DNA of 64,000 nucleotides from Plectrocnemia conspersa (GCA_009617715.1 VTFK01000048.1:372001-436000); one strand, 5' to 3'. Positions 25,731 to 39,783 are shown, counted from the stretch's first letter. Numbers and translations are program-made. Notes: generated by a model not told the origin, from the letters alone.

Positions 25731-27739
25731 GCCAGGTGCAAACTTCGATGATTATTAATACAAGAGATAGATGACAATAGTGGTTTTTGTGTAAATAGGA
25801 GGCATTGTCTGTTGCGCACCATTTATGCACAAAATGCTAGTTTCTCTGGTGCTAATCAGTAATTAACGGGACAGATGTGCTAGCCAAGATGGTCCGTAAA
25901 ATCTTTTAATTATGACGCAATTGTTATTTATTATATTATTTGGCCTTGCGAGTTAAATATTTTCTTTTTATAAAATTTGAATGCCCTTAGGGTTACCGTT
26001 GCCGTTGGTTGGATCCCCCATAGTTTATTGCGCTTTATAACTAGAAGAGTGATCCCGACAGTATTTTAATTACAATAATCACTGATATGATTGAAATCGA
26101 AAAGCATTGTAGTACATGAGGGATTTGAGCCCATGTGATTTATAACTTACACGACTTATATCGCTGATCTATTCAAATAAAAAATAGCAAATGTGGTGCT
26201 TTGCTGAATTTCTCAGCATGTTTTTATCTATGGGAATCAGAAAAAAAAAATATTTGAAATAAAAGTTAAAAACAAATAAGAGCAAATGTTCAATATAAGG
26301 TCTAACATTTTTTTAAGCATACCAGTTGGAATTAAATCAAGGCCAGGCAAAATATTAATGCTTATTTATTGTACATTCTAGTGTAGGGTCTACCAGCGCA
26401 AAATAACTCTTTAAATGAGTATTTGTAAAAGTTATATAATTATTTCATCTTTATGTTAGATAGACTGCTAAATTAAAATATATATTTTAAGATTCGCTAA
26501 GTGATAGTAGGTGTATTTAAAAATTATAATAATATAGTCTACAATATTAAAATATTTTTGTATCTCTTTTACTTTCATTCATTTTCTCTCTTTATGCTTA
26601 CTTTTAGCTCAATGGCTCAAAGTCCAATAACACTATTTGACCTTTATATGAAGAATATTTTGCCTTTGACAGATAATTAATTTCAAGCAATCTAAATTTA
26701 TAAAATTCAAAGCAAAATAAATCGAACGATCTGATACAGGTGATCCATTAAATCTACAACAAAACAACCAAAAAAAAAAATATATATATTGACAATATTT
26801 TTAATTATTAAAAAAAAGTAAATATATCATTAAAATATCAACTTTTTCAGTATCAGGAAAATAAAATAAATATTACAAAATAAATTTCGTGTCATATCCT
26901 TAAATCTATTAAAAATGCGAATAATTTAAGGATATCACACACATCATATTTTGCAACCTATAAAAGACATTTCGAAAAAATATAACGTCATGTATTTTTA
27001 AAATAATTTTATAGCCGGTTGTAATAAAAAAACATTTACTTCTTCTGAGAGTCTGGTATAACACCACTAGCTTTTTTTATATATATTCCTTAATTAATCG
27101 ACCGACTTCAGCTATCTATAGAGCATAATCTGCGCATAAAATTATAGAATTCCTGCGTGATATATTATGATATCCAAAGCTTACGTATTGTTTGAAGAGT
27201 GCCAGCACCAGTGAAGGAACGCTAATCTAAAAACCGACAAACTTCGCCGTAGTACGAAAGTTTGTCCTAGTACAGGGAATCAATATGTTAAAACTGACAG
27301 TTGGTATTTATTTTTATTAAGTTAGACATTTACATATAGCCAAAGTATAATATATCACCTATGGTGAGACCTTGCCTTATAAAAAGATTTTTCTCCAATT
27401 CTTATGCGACGCCAGTTATACTTATACGTCATAGAAGCAATACTAGCAGACCAGAAATTTTTTATTCATTTTTTTATCCTAAAATGTGGTTATCCTTATA
27501 AAAACACGTTGCCAACACAGAACTTAAGGACTAATGCGGATTATAGAAAATTTTAATTTGAAAATTTCGAAAGGTGAATAACTAAAATGAATCAGAATAA
27601 AACAGAAAACTTACATACGAAAGGAAGATAATCTTTATTATTGCCTCTTTAAAGTGCACAAAATAGTAATATAAAATTTAAAACTAGCAATAAATATCTG
27701 GGCATAAACCAAAGTTCTGCTGCAATCATTTTTTTGTAT

Positions 27740-28270
27740 TATTTTACAAAAATGAATTAGAGCCATTTTTATTTATGCTTGCTGGGTGTGGAGTAACAAT
27801 AATGACAAACTCAGTGAACTACTAGTCATTTAAAATAAAGTCATAAAAATAATGAACCATCCACTTTTTACACTATGAAAAGTAACAAATTGTTATTTTC
27901 CTCTAAAAAATAGTATAAAAATATTTAGCAAAACCACACCAACTCACTTTTCTCAAGTGTCAACCTCAAATATAAATATAAGAAGAACATATTAACGTAA
28001 GAAATGCTTTATAAGCAAAAGCACATATTTCAAACGTTCCAAATCCTTAGTCAAATTATTTAAATTAGCATATAAATCTTTGTTTTTTCTTTTAATTTTA
28101 ATAATAAAATTTAAAAACCAACTATTTGCTTATGACTTCGTTATATATTTAAGAAGAAACTATTTAACACAAAACACAGATATTTTGACACTTATAAAAA
28201 TTGTTGCATTAACAGTAAGGAAAAAACTTGTCACAATACGCGTTAAAAGTGCAATAAACAAAATTTAACT
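27740..28270 (+). pseudogene. Decayed non-LTR retrotransposon reverse transcriptase tail
   Basis: Plus-strand frame from 27762 reads AIFIYACWVWSNNNDK, then LSELLVI*NKVIKIMNHPLF. This matches the reverse-transcriptase thumb region of non-LTR elements (pattern Y(G/A)...WG...L..LQ.K.I+I+...P). One in-frame stop (TAA 27831-27833) and further stops follow. Downstream, 28080-28268 is open and reads a Tyr/Asn/Arg-rich stretch of the kind seen at the C-terminal end of these proteins (NTD..L..... RKKLVTI), but in a weaker match. The catalytic YxDD part is absent. Clade cannot be assigned; Jockey- or CR1-like is a guess. Confidence 0.45.
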
Positions 28271-28389
28271 AGTCTCAGCAATCCGAAGAAGGAAAATATT
28301 ATTTAACAATTATCCCAATAATGAAAAACCTTTTGCTTAAAATATTAATAAATTATATATAACAGATGCCTTTGGCACAATCAACGTCA

Positions 28390-29005
28390 CTATATGTATT
28401 TTTTGCCCAATCGAGACGATTTGAGACTGACCTGGATTCTTTGTTTATATTTAATTTTCTTTGACTTTCTAAACATTGGAGCTAGTGCAACAAAACAATT
28501 GCACCTGCTCACTCGGAGACGATATTTTGAATATTTCAAAAGTGAAAATTATGTTGGAATCATTTTTCATGTCAATAAAAACCTTTTCAGCGATAATTTC
28601 TTTCGGAAACGAATTCCATAACTGATATTCTGTTCCTTTTGTTGTAATTTGGAATCCCCGAATAGCCAAATATTCCCTTTTAGTGGAAAAAAATTCGAGA
28701 AAAAGGTATTTAAGATACTTTACAAAAGGACATTTGGTTATTATCCGTACTTATATCCCAGCGCCTTTTTTTTAGGGGCGTTGGGATATGATGGAAGAAA
28801 GCTGTATGTCGCTATATATTTTTCAAACTTTTGCCCAATCCAGATGATTTCGAGAATTCCAGTTTTGGGTTCCGGAACATTTTCGAGAATCATTTCGAGA
28901 TTTTCTTTGATGGCAGTTAGGGCTAGGACAACATTGGACTCGCCTATAGTGGCTATAGGCAAACAATTACATATTGACCTGTTTAATGTTGGCTACAAGG
29001 ACTGA
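28390..29005 (-). pseudogene. Decayed minus-strand coding relic with two repeated units
   Basis: Two minus-strand open frames lie in order: 28962-28741 (with SNVVLALTAIKENLE) and 28669-28469 (with ITTKGTEYQLWNSFPKE and FIDMKNDSNIIFTFE). Each is followed by a related DNA motif (TTTGCCCAATC.AGA.GATTT, plus strand at about 28402 and 28831), so they look like two copies of one domain. The pattern TP.K.EYQ(F/L) ... FxVKx.ND..I.(L/F)T resembles the insect Methyltransf_FA (farnesoic acid O-methyltransferase-like) domain. That is a weak, eye-level match. Frame breaks and missing conserved parts mean it is not a working gene. It lies antisense within intron 1. Alternative: transposon protein. Confidence 0.25.
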
Positions 29006-29124
29006 TCCATTTTGAATATTTAATTTTGATATTTTATAATTTTGTTATGGAATTATTTTTTTTCATTGTCATTTATGTAAATATACGTTTTTTTTTTTGT
29101 TTTATAAATTTAAAATTTGTTTTC

Positions 29125-29218
29125 GACCATCGTGGCGCATTGGGGTAACCTGTTAGGCCACGATGGTCTTAATTTAATCTAAAAAAATAAAATAAATAAA
29201 AAATAAATAAAAATAAAT
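29125..29218. repeat. Hairpin with tRNA A-box-like loop and A-rich tail
   Basis: GACCATCGTGGC (29125-29136) is perfectly inverted at 29157-29168. The loop starts in TGGCGCATTGGGGTAACC, which resembles a polymerase III A-box. An A-rich (AAAT)n tail follows to about 29218. It could be a SINE fragment or the terminal hairpin of a rolling-circle element. A SINE relic fits the tail better. Confidence 0.4.
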
Positions 29219-32200
29219 GTGAGGAACACAATCCATTGCGTATTATAACCCTTTTTGAACATAAGTTTGGACAACTGATTGCAACGCGACAATTATGGGT
29301 GGTCCTGACAACAGCGATTATTAAATTACGAGCCGCCATCGAAGAAAAACAACACAAAGCAAATATCCTGTTTCATTACCACAACGCCCTGGTTCATTTG
29401 TCAATACAAACGACCGCAAAAATCCATTATTTTGCTCTCTGACAGGTTTCTTAGGTTCTTATAAATTAAAATGTTATTCTCTGAAATGAGATTTTAGACA
29501 AATGATAGATGAAGTAAATGTATTTTTGAAAGCTTGACAAATCGCCTTTAAAAGGGATATATTGATCTTAATAAAAATCATACGTTCTAAAACATTATCT
29601 TTAAAATTAGTTTTAAAAACTTTCTGATACCCATAAAAAATACAAGCTTCCAAGAACAAAACGTTTTTTTTTTTTTTTAAATTTTCATTTTGTCGAAACA
29701 AAACAAAAAAAATACTACATAATTTTATATTTAAAATGCATACTTTTATTTATTGTATAAAAATTTTATGATTTATCATTTATATTTTTAAAATGACTCA
29801 ATTTATAAATATATTTTTTCATTATCACTCATTTTCGTATTTTAAACATTTACCAGGATTTGTAATTAATTCACGCACTTCCTGAGCGATCGCGATTTTG
29901 TCTTAAGATTAAGCCTTACTTTATTAACTATGCCTAAATTTACTAAGGCCAAATAAATTAAAGCAGAAAACGAAAATGACTCGAGAGAGCATTGTGCCCA
30001 CGGAAACGCTTAATTAATTTCCGCAAAAGTCTTGCACGTATTAATGAAGATTCATACTCGGTAATTAGCGTATTTTTGTATAAATACCATAAGTCATAAC
30101 GTACATAATGCGTCTTAGTCCATTGAAAATTCGTGTCACGTAAATACGCGTTCAGTTATTGGATATTCCTTAGGTTATCCTTGACAGAAAAAAAGAATTC
30201 ATTGTCAGTTGCTCTGATAAATTTATATTCTGCAATGCGTACGAGTATAATACCTGTATAAGATGTATTGTATAATATATTTATATATAACACATTTATT
30301 AGTTGCCTTAATATAAATATCATATTAAATGTAATATTATTATTTCGTCTAATATTGAATCATATTAAATGTAAAAAATATACTATATAATATGTACATA
30401 GCATGATATTAAATAAGAAAATTGTAATAAGTCAACGTATGTCATAATAATATACAAAGGAATTAAAATTTAAATACATAAGAAAAAAATACATTTCCTT
30501 TTTTTATTAAACATATATACAAAATACTTACTAATGAAAAAGTCACAATTGGCGTGAGAGAACCAAATGGAATATATATTATATGTTGATGTTAATACCA
30601 GAATTGTAAGGCAGGACCAATTGTGTCTTATTCGTGTAAATAAATGAAATTATTGTATAGCGAACGTCTACATTTGTAGGCAAATGAAGGAAATGTAATT
30701 ATAATAGAATAAAGGGCGTAAAAGACGAGTAACTTTGAAAAAAAACAGCATTCAGAACGAAATAAGTTAGAATACCAAACTTTGTACTTCAATATATGAA
30801 AAGAAGATCCAACGAAAAATGTTTAATTGGAAATCTATAGAATAAACTACATATGTACATATATTACACAAAAAGATAAATAGAAAATATATACATACGT
30901 TATTCTGATTCTTCAAATAAATACAACTCAAGCTAAATATATTTCATTTACAATGTATAACATAAACAATCAACTTTTTTTTAATGATTGCTATACACTT
31001 TTATACATATTAGTTCGTATAATCGTAGTTAAAAATTTGTAATAGTGCGTATGAAAACTACACATTGATAACTTTTAATGAAGATGGTATTAAACTTAAT
31101 AAAGATAAACACTGGTAAGAAATAACAAGCTCCACGACAAATATATTATATTATTTATTCAGATATACAAAGACTGGTCTTAAACGACTAGAACAAAAAT
31201 ATTTTTTTTTTTTTCAAAATAGGAACACCACCATGAGAAAACCTTTTTCGCAAATTTAGTCAAAGTATCCGCCGCAAAATCTTTGTGAATCAAAATCGAA
31301 ATCCAAACGACCTTCGAAATCTGTTCTAGTGGCCAACAACAATCTGTTTCAAACAAACTATCAAAGAGTTTTGTAATTGTCCGTCTCACCTAAAGGGACG
31401 AAAAGCAAAATATTTATAGAGTGCACGAGTAAAAATACGGGAACACATGTAACCAGCGAGTACTTTCACTTTTATAGAGACTTTCATTGACACTAAATGT
31501 CTACTTCAGAGTTCAAGGCAACAGAACTTCAAGAGCCTTTCAACTTAGTTCATACGAACTTCGACCAAGAGGAAGCCGACCCAACTTCAAACCATTAAAA
31601 ATTAATTGTATCCGCTTTAGAGACGCCTGGGGGATACAGACGCACCCATAGTAAGCTTCACATGTAATTAACACATACAAATTGTACGTGACGATCACAA
31701 TTGTTTGCACAAAAAAAAACAAATAATAACAATAAACTGTTTTTTTTTTAAAAACAAATATATTTATCAATTACACAATAGTTAATAAATATATAATAGT
31801 TGCCAATTATCAAATATTTTGTACTTGGACATACTTGTAAAAACTGAAAATCCGCCAAACAAACCATTTTTAAACAGGTTATTGAATTTGAATAACGAAT
31901 AACTGCTCACGAAGAAATTCATTCCTTGAGACACAAAAATGATAACATTTATAAATCGTAGTCGTACATTTTACAAAGTAAAATTATAATATATTAATGA
32001 CAGTTGATAGTTAAAGGAAACTCCGAATCCAATTCAATTGGATGACTCGAAATAAGCAGACGAGGATATTTAAAAAATAAAATAACTACATGTATTTGTA
32101 ATATGAATCCCAACAATCGCCAGAGACCAACATCTCTTCGTCAAGCTTTATCTTCATTGCTCTAAAAAGTATCTCATGTACCTGTTTTCTTTTATTGATT

Positions 32201-34412
32201 GATTGCTCTTTGATTGATAGATTGTTCCTTGTAAATTGACATTTTTAAATCCTTTTTATTTTTATCACATCCTGAAACTATTTTAAGTACTCCGATTTTA
32301 TTTTGTTTAAACAGGAATAAATTCGTTATTTTTGTCAAATATTTCTTAAAATTGAACAATGACAAATAAATAATAAAAAAAAAAAAAAAAATATAAAGTA
32401 GAATTTCGTCTTAATAATAGATAATAACATCTTAACAGAAATCGTGTTTTATTTATTAAGAAGCTTATGTAAACAAATCTACAAAATACAGCCCGAAACA
32501 CTTTATAATCAATATACATAAAAAAAAACGGGAGTAGCTCAGATCAATGGCATTCTTGTTGTTTTAGTATTGAAAATATTTCATAAAAGGGTTGCACAAG
32601 AGCTAGGTTAATTTAAATAACAATATCAAATTAATTCCTTATGCTAAATATTTAACAAATTAATTCTACCCATTAAAATATATCGCTTTACATCCTTTGT
32701 GTATCGGCTTACAGTCTTTAAAATAAAAGTGTCACTTGACTTGAAAGCTTAACTAACGTTTAAAAAATAATGATTCGATTACTCAATTTATTTTCAAGAC
32801 TAGAGAATATTAAATAAAAAGTAAACTTGGAAATATTAAATGAAAAAACAAAGCTTGTAAGCTCAATTTAGTAATGGTGGTAAAAGGAATTAGATGAAAA
32901 CACAAAATTTCTCGTTTGTGCTAGAATTTTTTTTAGTATTTTAAAAATTAAATATATTTTATCTTAAAATTATTTTTAAATGCTGAGATTATATATTTTT
33001 AGGTAATTTTGAACTTAATTATTATCATAAACCAACATATCTTCTGTCTGGCATACTGTTTTATTTAAATTTAATTATCTATATGTAGACAGACTATTCT
33101 ATGAATCAGTTAATTAGATCGTGTTTGTCAAAAGTCATATTGTACAAGTGTCAAAGGCGTTCTCTACATTATACATGAACCTTGAACATGATGAATAATT
33201 ACTGATGATCGTCTGAATTATATTTATGATAATCACAGACACGATAAAAATTCAAATTTGTGTGAAATTTTAACTTGTATAATTCAGGTGTTAATCATTG
33301 ACTTACGCCACTGATAAATTATAACAAAAAATGCTTATGAAATCTGTGGTCTTTTATCTAATCTGCTTATGAAATCTGTATCTTTAATTGTGATTTTGGT
33401 GACAAAATTGTATCTTTCGATATTTTATAAGAATAAATATTAAGCCTATTATTTGATATTATTAAAAATAAATAATACATGTATTTTAAATACACAAAAA
33501 CAATAAATTTTATACTAACTAAATATGCTAAAATATACATATTACCATAACGTTTAAATAAATAACTTAAAGGTTAAAACAAGAATAAACATTAATTTTA
33601 AATTATTTAATTATAATTAACATTAGGTTTTAGATATTAAAATAAGTAAATACTTAAAATTTTAGAGAACATAAAATAATATATGAGTTGAGAATATACT
33701 GCCAAATAATATTTTATTATTTATTTATGATGCTATGATTTATGGTCACGTATCATATCATATCCGTTTTATAGGGATAAGTACCTAAAATTGAATAAAA
33801 AAAAATTCAACAAAATAATAACCACAATTTCTCATATGATTCCTACATAGATAATTAATAATTACTGTAATGTTATTATATAAAAATACCTACAATATGC
33901 GTATTATTATTTATTTATTTCAATCTTCCGTTGTAACATGACAAGTGCTAGCTCATTGCGTTACAGCAGTGTAAAACACAATCAATATTTAATAAGTAGA
34001 GTTGTGATCGCATCCCTTATTATTACTCGTCGCGGCCTGAACGTCAGCGCTTGCGAATGTTCAGCTTCGCAACGAACTGGACAAGAACAAATGTGCTTTT
34101 GGCGATAGCTATGAGGATTTTAAAAAAAATATATGGAATATTTATATTGGGATAGTCATAGATCTATTTTAGGTGTGCATCATAATTATTATTGTTTATG
34201 TTTATTTATATAAAAACTATCAAGACGCATTGGTTAAACAAACCTATTAGGTAATGATTGTCAGATTTGTATAAAAAAAAATAAGTAGTGAGACACAGTA
34301 AAATAGTGACAGTAATTTTATTTAATATAAAATAATATTACAGCTCACATTTAATAGTCACAATGGAGAACTTCTATTCAAATTATTTATCGTGAGATTA
34401 GGAAAAACTAGA
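29219..34412. other. Intron 1 segment without supported gene
   Basis: AT-rich. A GC-richer block at 31180-31700 has minus-strand frames (31389-31180 and 31770-31540), but they share no motif with known families and have no splice context. A 17-A run at about 32375-32391 could be a retroposon tail with no head. A block at 33930-34090 is also GC-richer and unassigned. Confidence 0.45.
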
Positions 34413-34505
34413 AAAACCTAATTTGTGATGATTGATTAGAATTCAATTCATATAATAATGACAAATTCCGATCTCCCAGCTACAATAGGGTATAAATTGA
34501 AAAAC
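34413..34505 (+). repeat. Dispersed repeat, copy 1
   Basis: Aligns with 49588-49673: AAAACCTAAT.TGT.ATGAT.GAT.AGAA, then TCCGATCTCCCAGCTACAATA versus TCTGATCTTCCAGATACGATA, and TTGAAAAACA. Divergence is about 20 percent. The two copies lie in different introns (1 and 2), same orientation. An old low-copy mobile element; class unknown. Confidence 0.6.
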
Positions 34506-36269
34506 AATATCGGCCTATCATGTTAGTTATGTTATGTTTAGTGTATATATGTATGTTTTAATAATGTGATGTGTATTTGATATACGCAATAAAAACTGGA
34601 TGCTTTTAATAATAGCTTTAAGAACTATTGAAAAAAAAAAATATAGTACTAATACGATAGAAACTTTAATAAATATATAGTTGTAGATAAAGGACATTGT
34701 ATATATTACGACGAGTTTTATAAATATGTATTGTAAAATAAACATCTAAAGAGTAATCGATCTGTTGACAAACGACCCTTTTAAAATATACAAAACTATT
34801 TATTTATATGATATAAAATACCAGAGATCGACATGGGTTCTTTGTGATCCACGAAAAATGTTTACTTTTACGTTTAGCCAATTATATACTACATATACAT
34901 ACCATCCTACGGTCTTTAAGAGACATGAGTAAAATATTAAGCAGTCCTGTAAAGTGAATTATTAACATATATTCATGTATGATATTTTATATTATAATTA
35001 CATACGCTTATGTAATCTATATTTAGTATTTAAAATATATGCTATATATATATCGGTCGAAAATCCATCTTATACAGCTGCCTAAACGCTCCTAAGCTGT
35101 TTTAACTAACTTCCTCAACTTTAAAGGACCTCTCCTTCATTGTTTATATATTTTATTGTTGCTTGTAAGTGCTGTGCTTTGAGTATGTATCAGAAAATCT
35201 AAGTTTATGTTTAATTATACGTTCAAATATAACTATCAATATAATTTTAAGTTGTTCGTAATTTAATTTTAAATACGTAATGGTTTTTAATTGTATTACC
35301 AACTTTAAAAAATATTATCGTTGGAATCAAAAGAAGCTGGCTTAAATAAGAAATATAAATTAATATAAGTAACGCAGAAATTTTAAACGATAACGCTCTG
35401 TTACAGACAGACAATAGGGATTAATTATATTCATATTTAAAGGTCTGTTTCGGGTCTGAAATATATTCTTGATTACGCAAAATTTGACTTCGACCTTCGG
35501 ATTTCATTACTAATATAATTTTTGTTTATATAGGTATACAGTTTAATTAAAAGTTAAGCGATAACGAAACTCGATACTTCACTTTATTTCAAGGCTCATA
35601 TTTTTAACGGAAATTAAACTATACAGATATTAACCTACATGGCTATATTACAAACGCTAATAAGCGTTTCAAAACCATTTTGCCCGTCCTTTTTTATCTT
35701 TGAGGATTGATCTATTCAGCTGGTGACAGAAGAATAAACACGAATTAATGTACTTTAATAGTTTTGTAAACTTTTAAACTATAACTTTTTAAGCTTGACA
35801 TTACAGTCTGAAGAGAGGGTGAAATGAATGAAGTTCTTATAAAATAAAATAGTGTTTTCAATTTAAATTTTTTTTAAATAAAATTTCGAAACTTTTTCTT
35901 TATCATATATATAAAGAGTGATACGCAATTTTTACAATACTTAGTGATTCATTTTAAAAAGTAATAGAATTAATGACGCACATATAATAAGAATGGCACA
36001 AGATCTTTGTTAATAAATTACTTCGCATCCATAGGCTGATGTGGGTCTAATTAGAGCTTTATATTATAATGATTTCATTATTTTCAAAGCCATAATTGCT
36101 TTTTTATATATATACACACACATATAAATATATATGTATATATATTCACAGGACAGTTCTAACAGTCCTTTAATAATAACAGGTCTCCGTAAAACCCCAG
36201 AATAATAACAAACAAATTTAAATAAAAAATATGTATTCACATTTATTCAGCAACAGCTACTCGTTTTTC
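34506..36269. other. Intron 1 segment, nothing recognised
   Basis: AT-rich noncoding sequence with short (AT)n runs. The minus-strand frame 34745-34527 is an Ile/Tyr-rich low-complexity chance frame. Confidence 0.6.
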
Positions 36270-36397
36270 ATCCTTTATTATTCAAAATAAAAATGGTTCA
36301 TTGCCATTTGTGTCCCATTGCTACCAATAAAGAAAGGGTAATCCTTTTATTATTCCAAAATAAAATGGTTCATTGCTACCAATAAAGAAAGGGTAAT
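36270..36397. repeat. Tandem duplication
   Basis: A block beginning TCCTTTATTATTC and ending CCAATAAAGAAAGGGTAA (36270-36341) is repeated at 36342-36397. The first copy carries about 17 extra bp between two TTGC...CATTGC motifs, consistent with an internal deletion in the second. Confidence 0.85.
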
Positions 36398-37389
36398 GTC
36401 AAGTAAAACAGGACACGAATCAAATTCTCCTGGGAATAAGTCACCCTTAAATAAGGGAATGTCATGGAAAACTGTGTTACATGAAAAAATAAACAACTTA
36501 TTTCGATCACGTAGAAATATTTCTTAGATACTGAAAATATAAAGTTTATTTACAACAACCTTGATGAAAAAATGTTAAAAATAGCCCTTATAATTGTAAA
36601 TAGTAAAACAAATCAAAATAACAAAAATAAAGTATTGTCTAAAATGTATTTAACCATTTATTAAACTTAGTAAAAGTTTTAAATTGAATTGAATTCAATT
36701 ACTCTTGTTTTTATTAAACATGCTAAACAGATATATCTGGCGGGATTTATGTCACAAAATTAATTAAATCACAAAGCTTGTTAAGCGAAAGTTATAATCT
36801 TCGCACAGTATGTTGACATTTCGTTTACGCAGTATATTAATAACATCTTACATTATGATTTGTCATGGTTTGATATTCTGTAGCTTACATATGTAGTATT
36901 GTACAATATGTTTTAAGTAAAAAATTAAAATATGTTATTATTGAAATTGTTATATATAGTTTATTTACGTACAAATTAAATATATTTTACTATTTTTATC
37001 TACAAAGGAATGTTTCCCAATGGTTTTCCATTAAATCGATAGTGAATGGGATAGGTGTGATAAAATGCCATAAAGGAGTTTATAATCCTTTAATACTTAT
37101 GTACTTCTCATCATATTCATTCACTACAAAAACTCTATTTAAATAATATATTTAAATAAAATCCTGGTCTCTTACTATGTTTATGTTTTCATTTATGATT
37201 TTGATAATACATTTTAAATAAAAAGAAAATGTATACATTAATTATTACAACTTTAGTTTAAACTACTGTTTTTAAATCTAGATAATGAGAATGAAGATAC
37301 AAAGAATTGAAGATTAATTAATATATTTTAAGCTAAAGATCTCTAACAAATATTAAATTATTTTTTATTATAATCTCCGAAATTTAATA
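36398..37389. other. Intron 1 segment, nothing recognised
   Basis: AT-rich noncoding sequence with no ORF, repeat or RNA signature beyond a small CCCTTAAATAAGGG palindrome near 36446. Confidence 0.6.
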
Positions 37390-39137
37390 TTAACCCTTTG
37401 CGCTCGTAAGTCGACTATGTGTCGACATCGTATTTCAAGCGTTGTACTCGAACGTCGACAATATGTCGACAAAACTTTGAATGCATTTATTGGCTTTGTG
37501 TTCAAGCAAATTTTGAAAATTTAAATTTATTAATAGTAAAAAGACTTCTGTTAAACACATTTCAGTAATATTGAATTTTTAACTTATGCAAATAACTCAA
37601 TAATCTTAAATTTACAAGTGTAAGTTTATTGTAAAATTTTTCATCGGAACATGGTCAAAGCGCGCTGTTAGGACGGCATCGCGCTAGACTTGACAGAATT
37701 TAGGTTGTCAATTAATGCTTTAAAACTGATTTTTTTTCCTTCTAAGGGCATCTATATTTTTTTATGATATGGGATGAAACGGGATCATATGCTCTAATTG
37801 TGCATAATTATTACTTTATATTGTGTGTCTGTTATGAAATAAAAATAAAATTTTTAAGACGGAAAAAAGAGCGAGATGCCGTTATGCTAGCAGAGCTCGC
37901 TTACTCGCTCGCACTAGTAAAATGAGCGATTGACAACTATCGACCTGGGTACTCAACTCAAACGATAATATTAGTCTCGACACATTTAATATATTTTCGA
38001 GCTAGTAAATACAGAATTAGTAATCTGTGTTTTAATTATTTATAAATACATATATTGATTTTCTTTTAAAAATTATCCATATAATTACGAATGACGATAT
38101 AATATTGAATTTTTAAGGACGTGACGATGAATTCGATATTACTGTGACAGTAATAGTATGCGTTTATGCTAAGACTATTTTTACCAATTTTAAATCTGGT
38201 ACAAGTATTTAAAGTTTTAAGTTTTAGGATAATCTTTTAATGTAATAATTTTTTATGATCAATTTATTTATATTTTTAAGTACTGTTTTAATAAATTCAA
38301 AACTTAAAAATTCAAAAATAAAGCCACGAGGCCAAACTACGCTGGTTCGCTCTAGGTGTAAAAAACGCCTGCTAATCCAAAACAGATCCCCCAAAAAAAA
38401 AACAATGTAATATTTATCATTTCTGCCTCAAATGGGCAAATACATACGAAAACTTGTAGAATATTTGTCTAAATATAAAATTTGATCATTTTCACAAAAT
38501 ATAATAAAACTTTACCAGCCCCACCTATTTTTTTTTTTATGTACGAAAAAAATTGGGTGGGCTGGCAACTAATTGCATTTATATTATCACCACAGCTGAT
38601 ATTTTTTGAGCGCCGTTTCGAAATTTGTTAATATGTGGGGGCACCTATTCATGCCATATTTTTTTAAAAAATAGTATGGTTCAAATAATTGATTTACAGC
38701 CTTAAATTATACTAAAAGCCATTTTATTAGGCTCAAATGCTTACGGCACCTTTAAATGTCTAATGAGTACTGGCGATTTTCTTGATGACACCTATAGAAG
38801 TCATCCGCGGTGAAAGGGTTAAAAGTCTTGTAAAACTAAATATTTTTTTCAGTGAGTTTTAGGATTGTATTACACTTATATAAATTTATCCATATTTAAC
38901 ACTCTTAAGGTGGATGACTCAAATATGCGTCATTGAAAAACTATTGGTAAAAGTCGTTTATGCACAACATAATCAACACTTACACGTTTAATTGGATAAG
39001 ATTTAAAACACAGTTTGTAAATTAGTGATATCTATTATATATTGTTAACTATAATTACAGCTTACAATCAATAGATGTCACTTAGCAGTTAGGGCTTAAT
39101 TTTAATAATAGCGCATTCTTAATATTAAAATGTTTAG

Positions 39138-39212
39138 TTTGCTGCGGGACCTGAACCGATAGTCTCTAGGATATCAGTTCAACGCCTTAAGGACTACGAC
39201 ATTCCGGTTATA
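39138..39212 (-). repeat. tRNA-like sequence, possible SINE head
   Basis: On the minus strand a B-box, GGTTCAGGTCC, follows an A-box-like TAGTCCTTAAGG by the normal tRNA spacing of about 39 nt. The acceptor arms do not pair and the anticodon stem is poor. This is a tRNA-derived relic rather than a tRNA gene. Confidence 0.4.
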
Positions 39213-39321
39213 CAAGACAATCTAAATATAAAGTTGTAAAATCGCCATGACGCGTTTTGAATGTCTCTCTGTAAAACATATGACTGAAGAATATAGACAA
39301 GGTTATTTTGCTCGTGTAACA

Positions 39322-39697
39322 CCATAGACCAGGGGTCGGCAAACCTTTTGTGAAGGACCAGATTGTAAATATTTTAAGCTCAGCGGGCCAGGAAGCAAAA
39401 TTAAAATGAGCTTTATCATTTCTCTCAAATATTCAAATTTATTGCAAAAGGCGTTACGTGGGCACTGAAGATGCTGTCAAATTTAAAGTGCATAACGTCA
39501 CAGTGAAATACAAAGCAATAGGAGCACCTTATAAGGTGATACCTAGCTAGCTCCTTAACTCGACGGTTGGCCGCTCTATTATAGCACATATTATACTTTG
39601 ATTTTTTTATATGTCAAATCTAACAATTACTTGCAGCCCGGATTAAAATAAGCAGAGGGCTGGATTTGGCCGTAATTTTCTGACCTCTGCCATAGAC
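39322..39697. mobile_element. hAT-type MITE with perfect 8-bp target duplication
   Basis: The body at 39330-39689 (360 bp) is flanked by identical CCATAGAC (39322-39329 and 39690-39697). The ends are CAGGGGTCGGCAAACC and the inverse of CAGAGGTCAGAAAATT, the CAGRGGTC start common to animal hAT MITEs. The sequence is GC-richer than the host, with matching GGGCC and GCCCGG motifs near each end. No coding sequence. It is inserted within the piggyBac-like element and is therefore younger than it. Confidence 0.9.
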
Positions 39698-39783
39698 AGT
39701 GAATATATTAAAAAAATATCTAATTTAATTTGGCCTTCTTTTTCGTATTTTTTAAATATTCTATCTAAGTGCATGTAAACGCT

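Noticed and set aside
37390..38822. Shorter TTAA-bounded element ending at 38822
   Set aside because: Its right end matches the left end only at CCCTTT, while the end at 41641 matches 14 of 15 positions; the shorter pairing is probably fortuitous or a second element's fragment.
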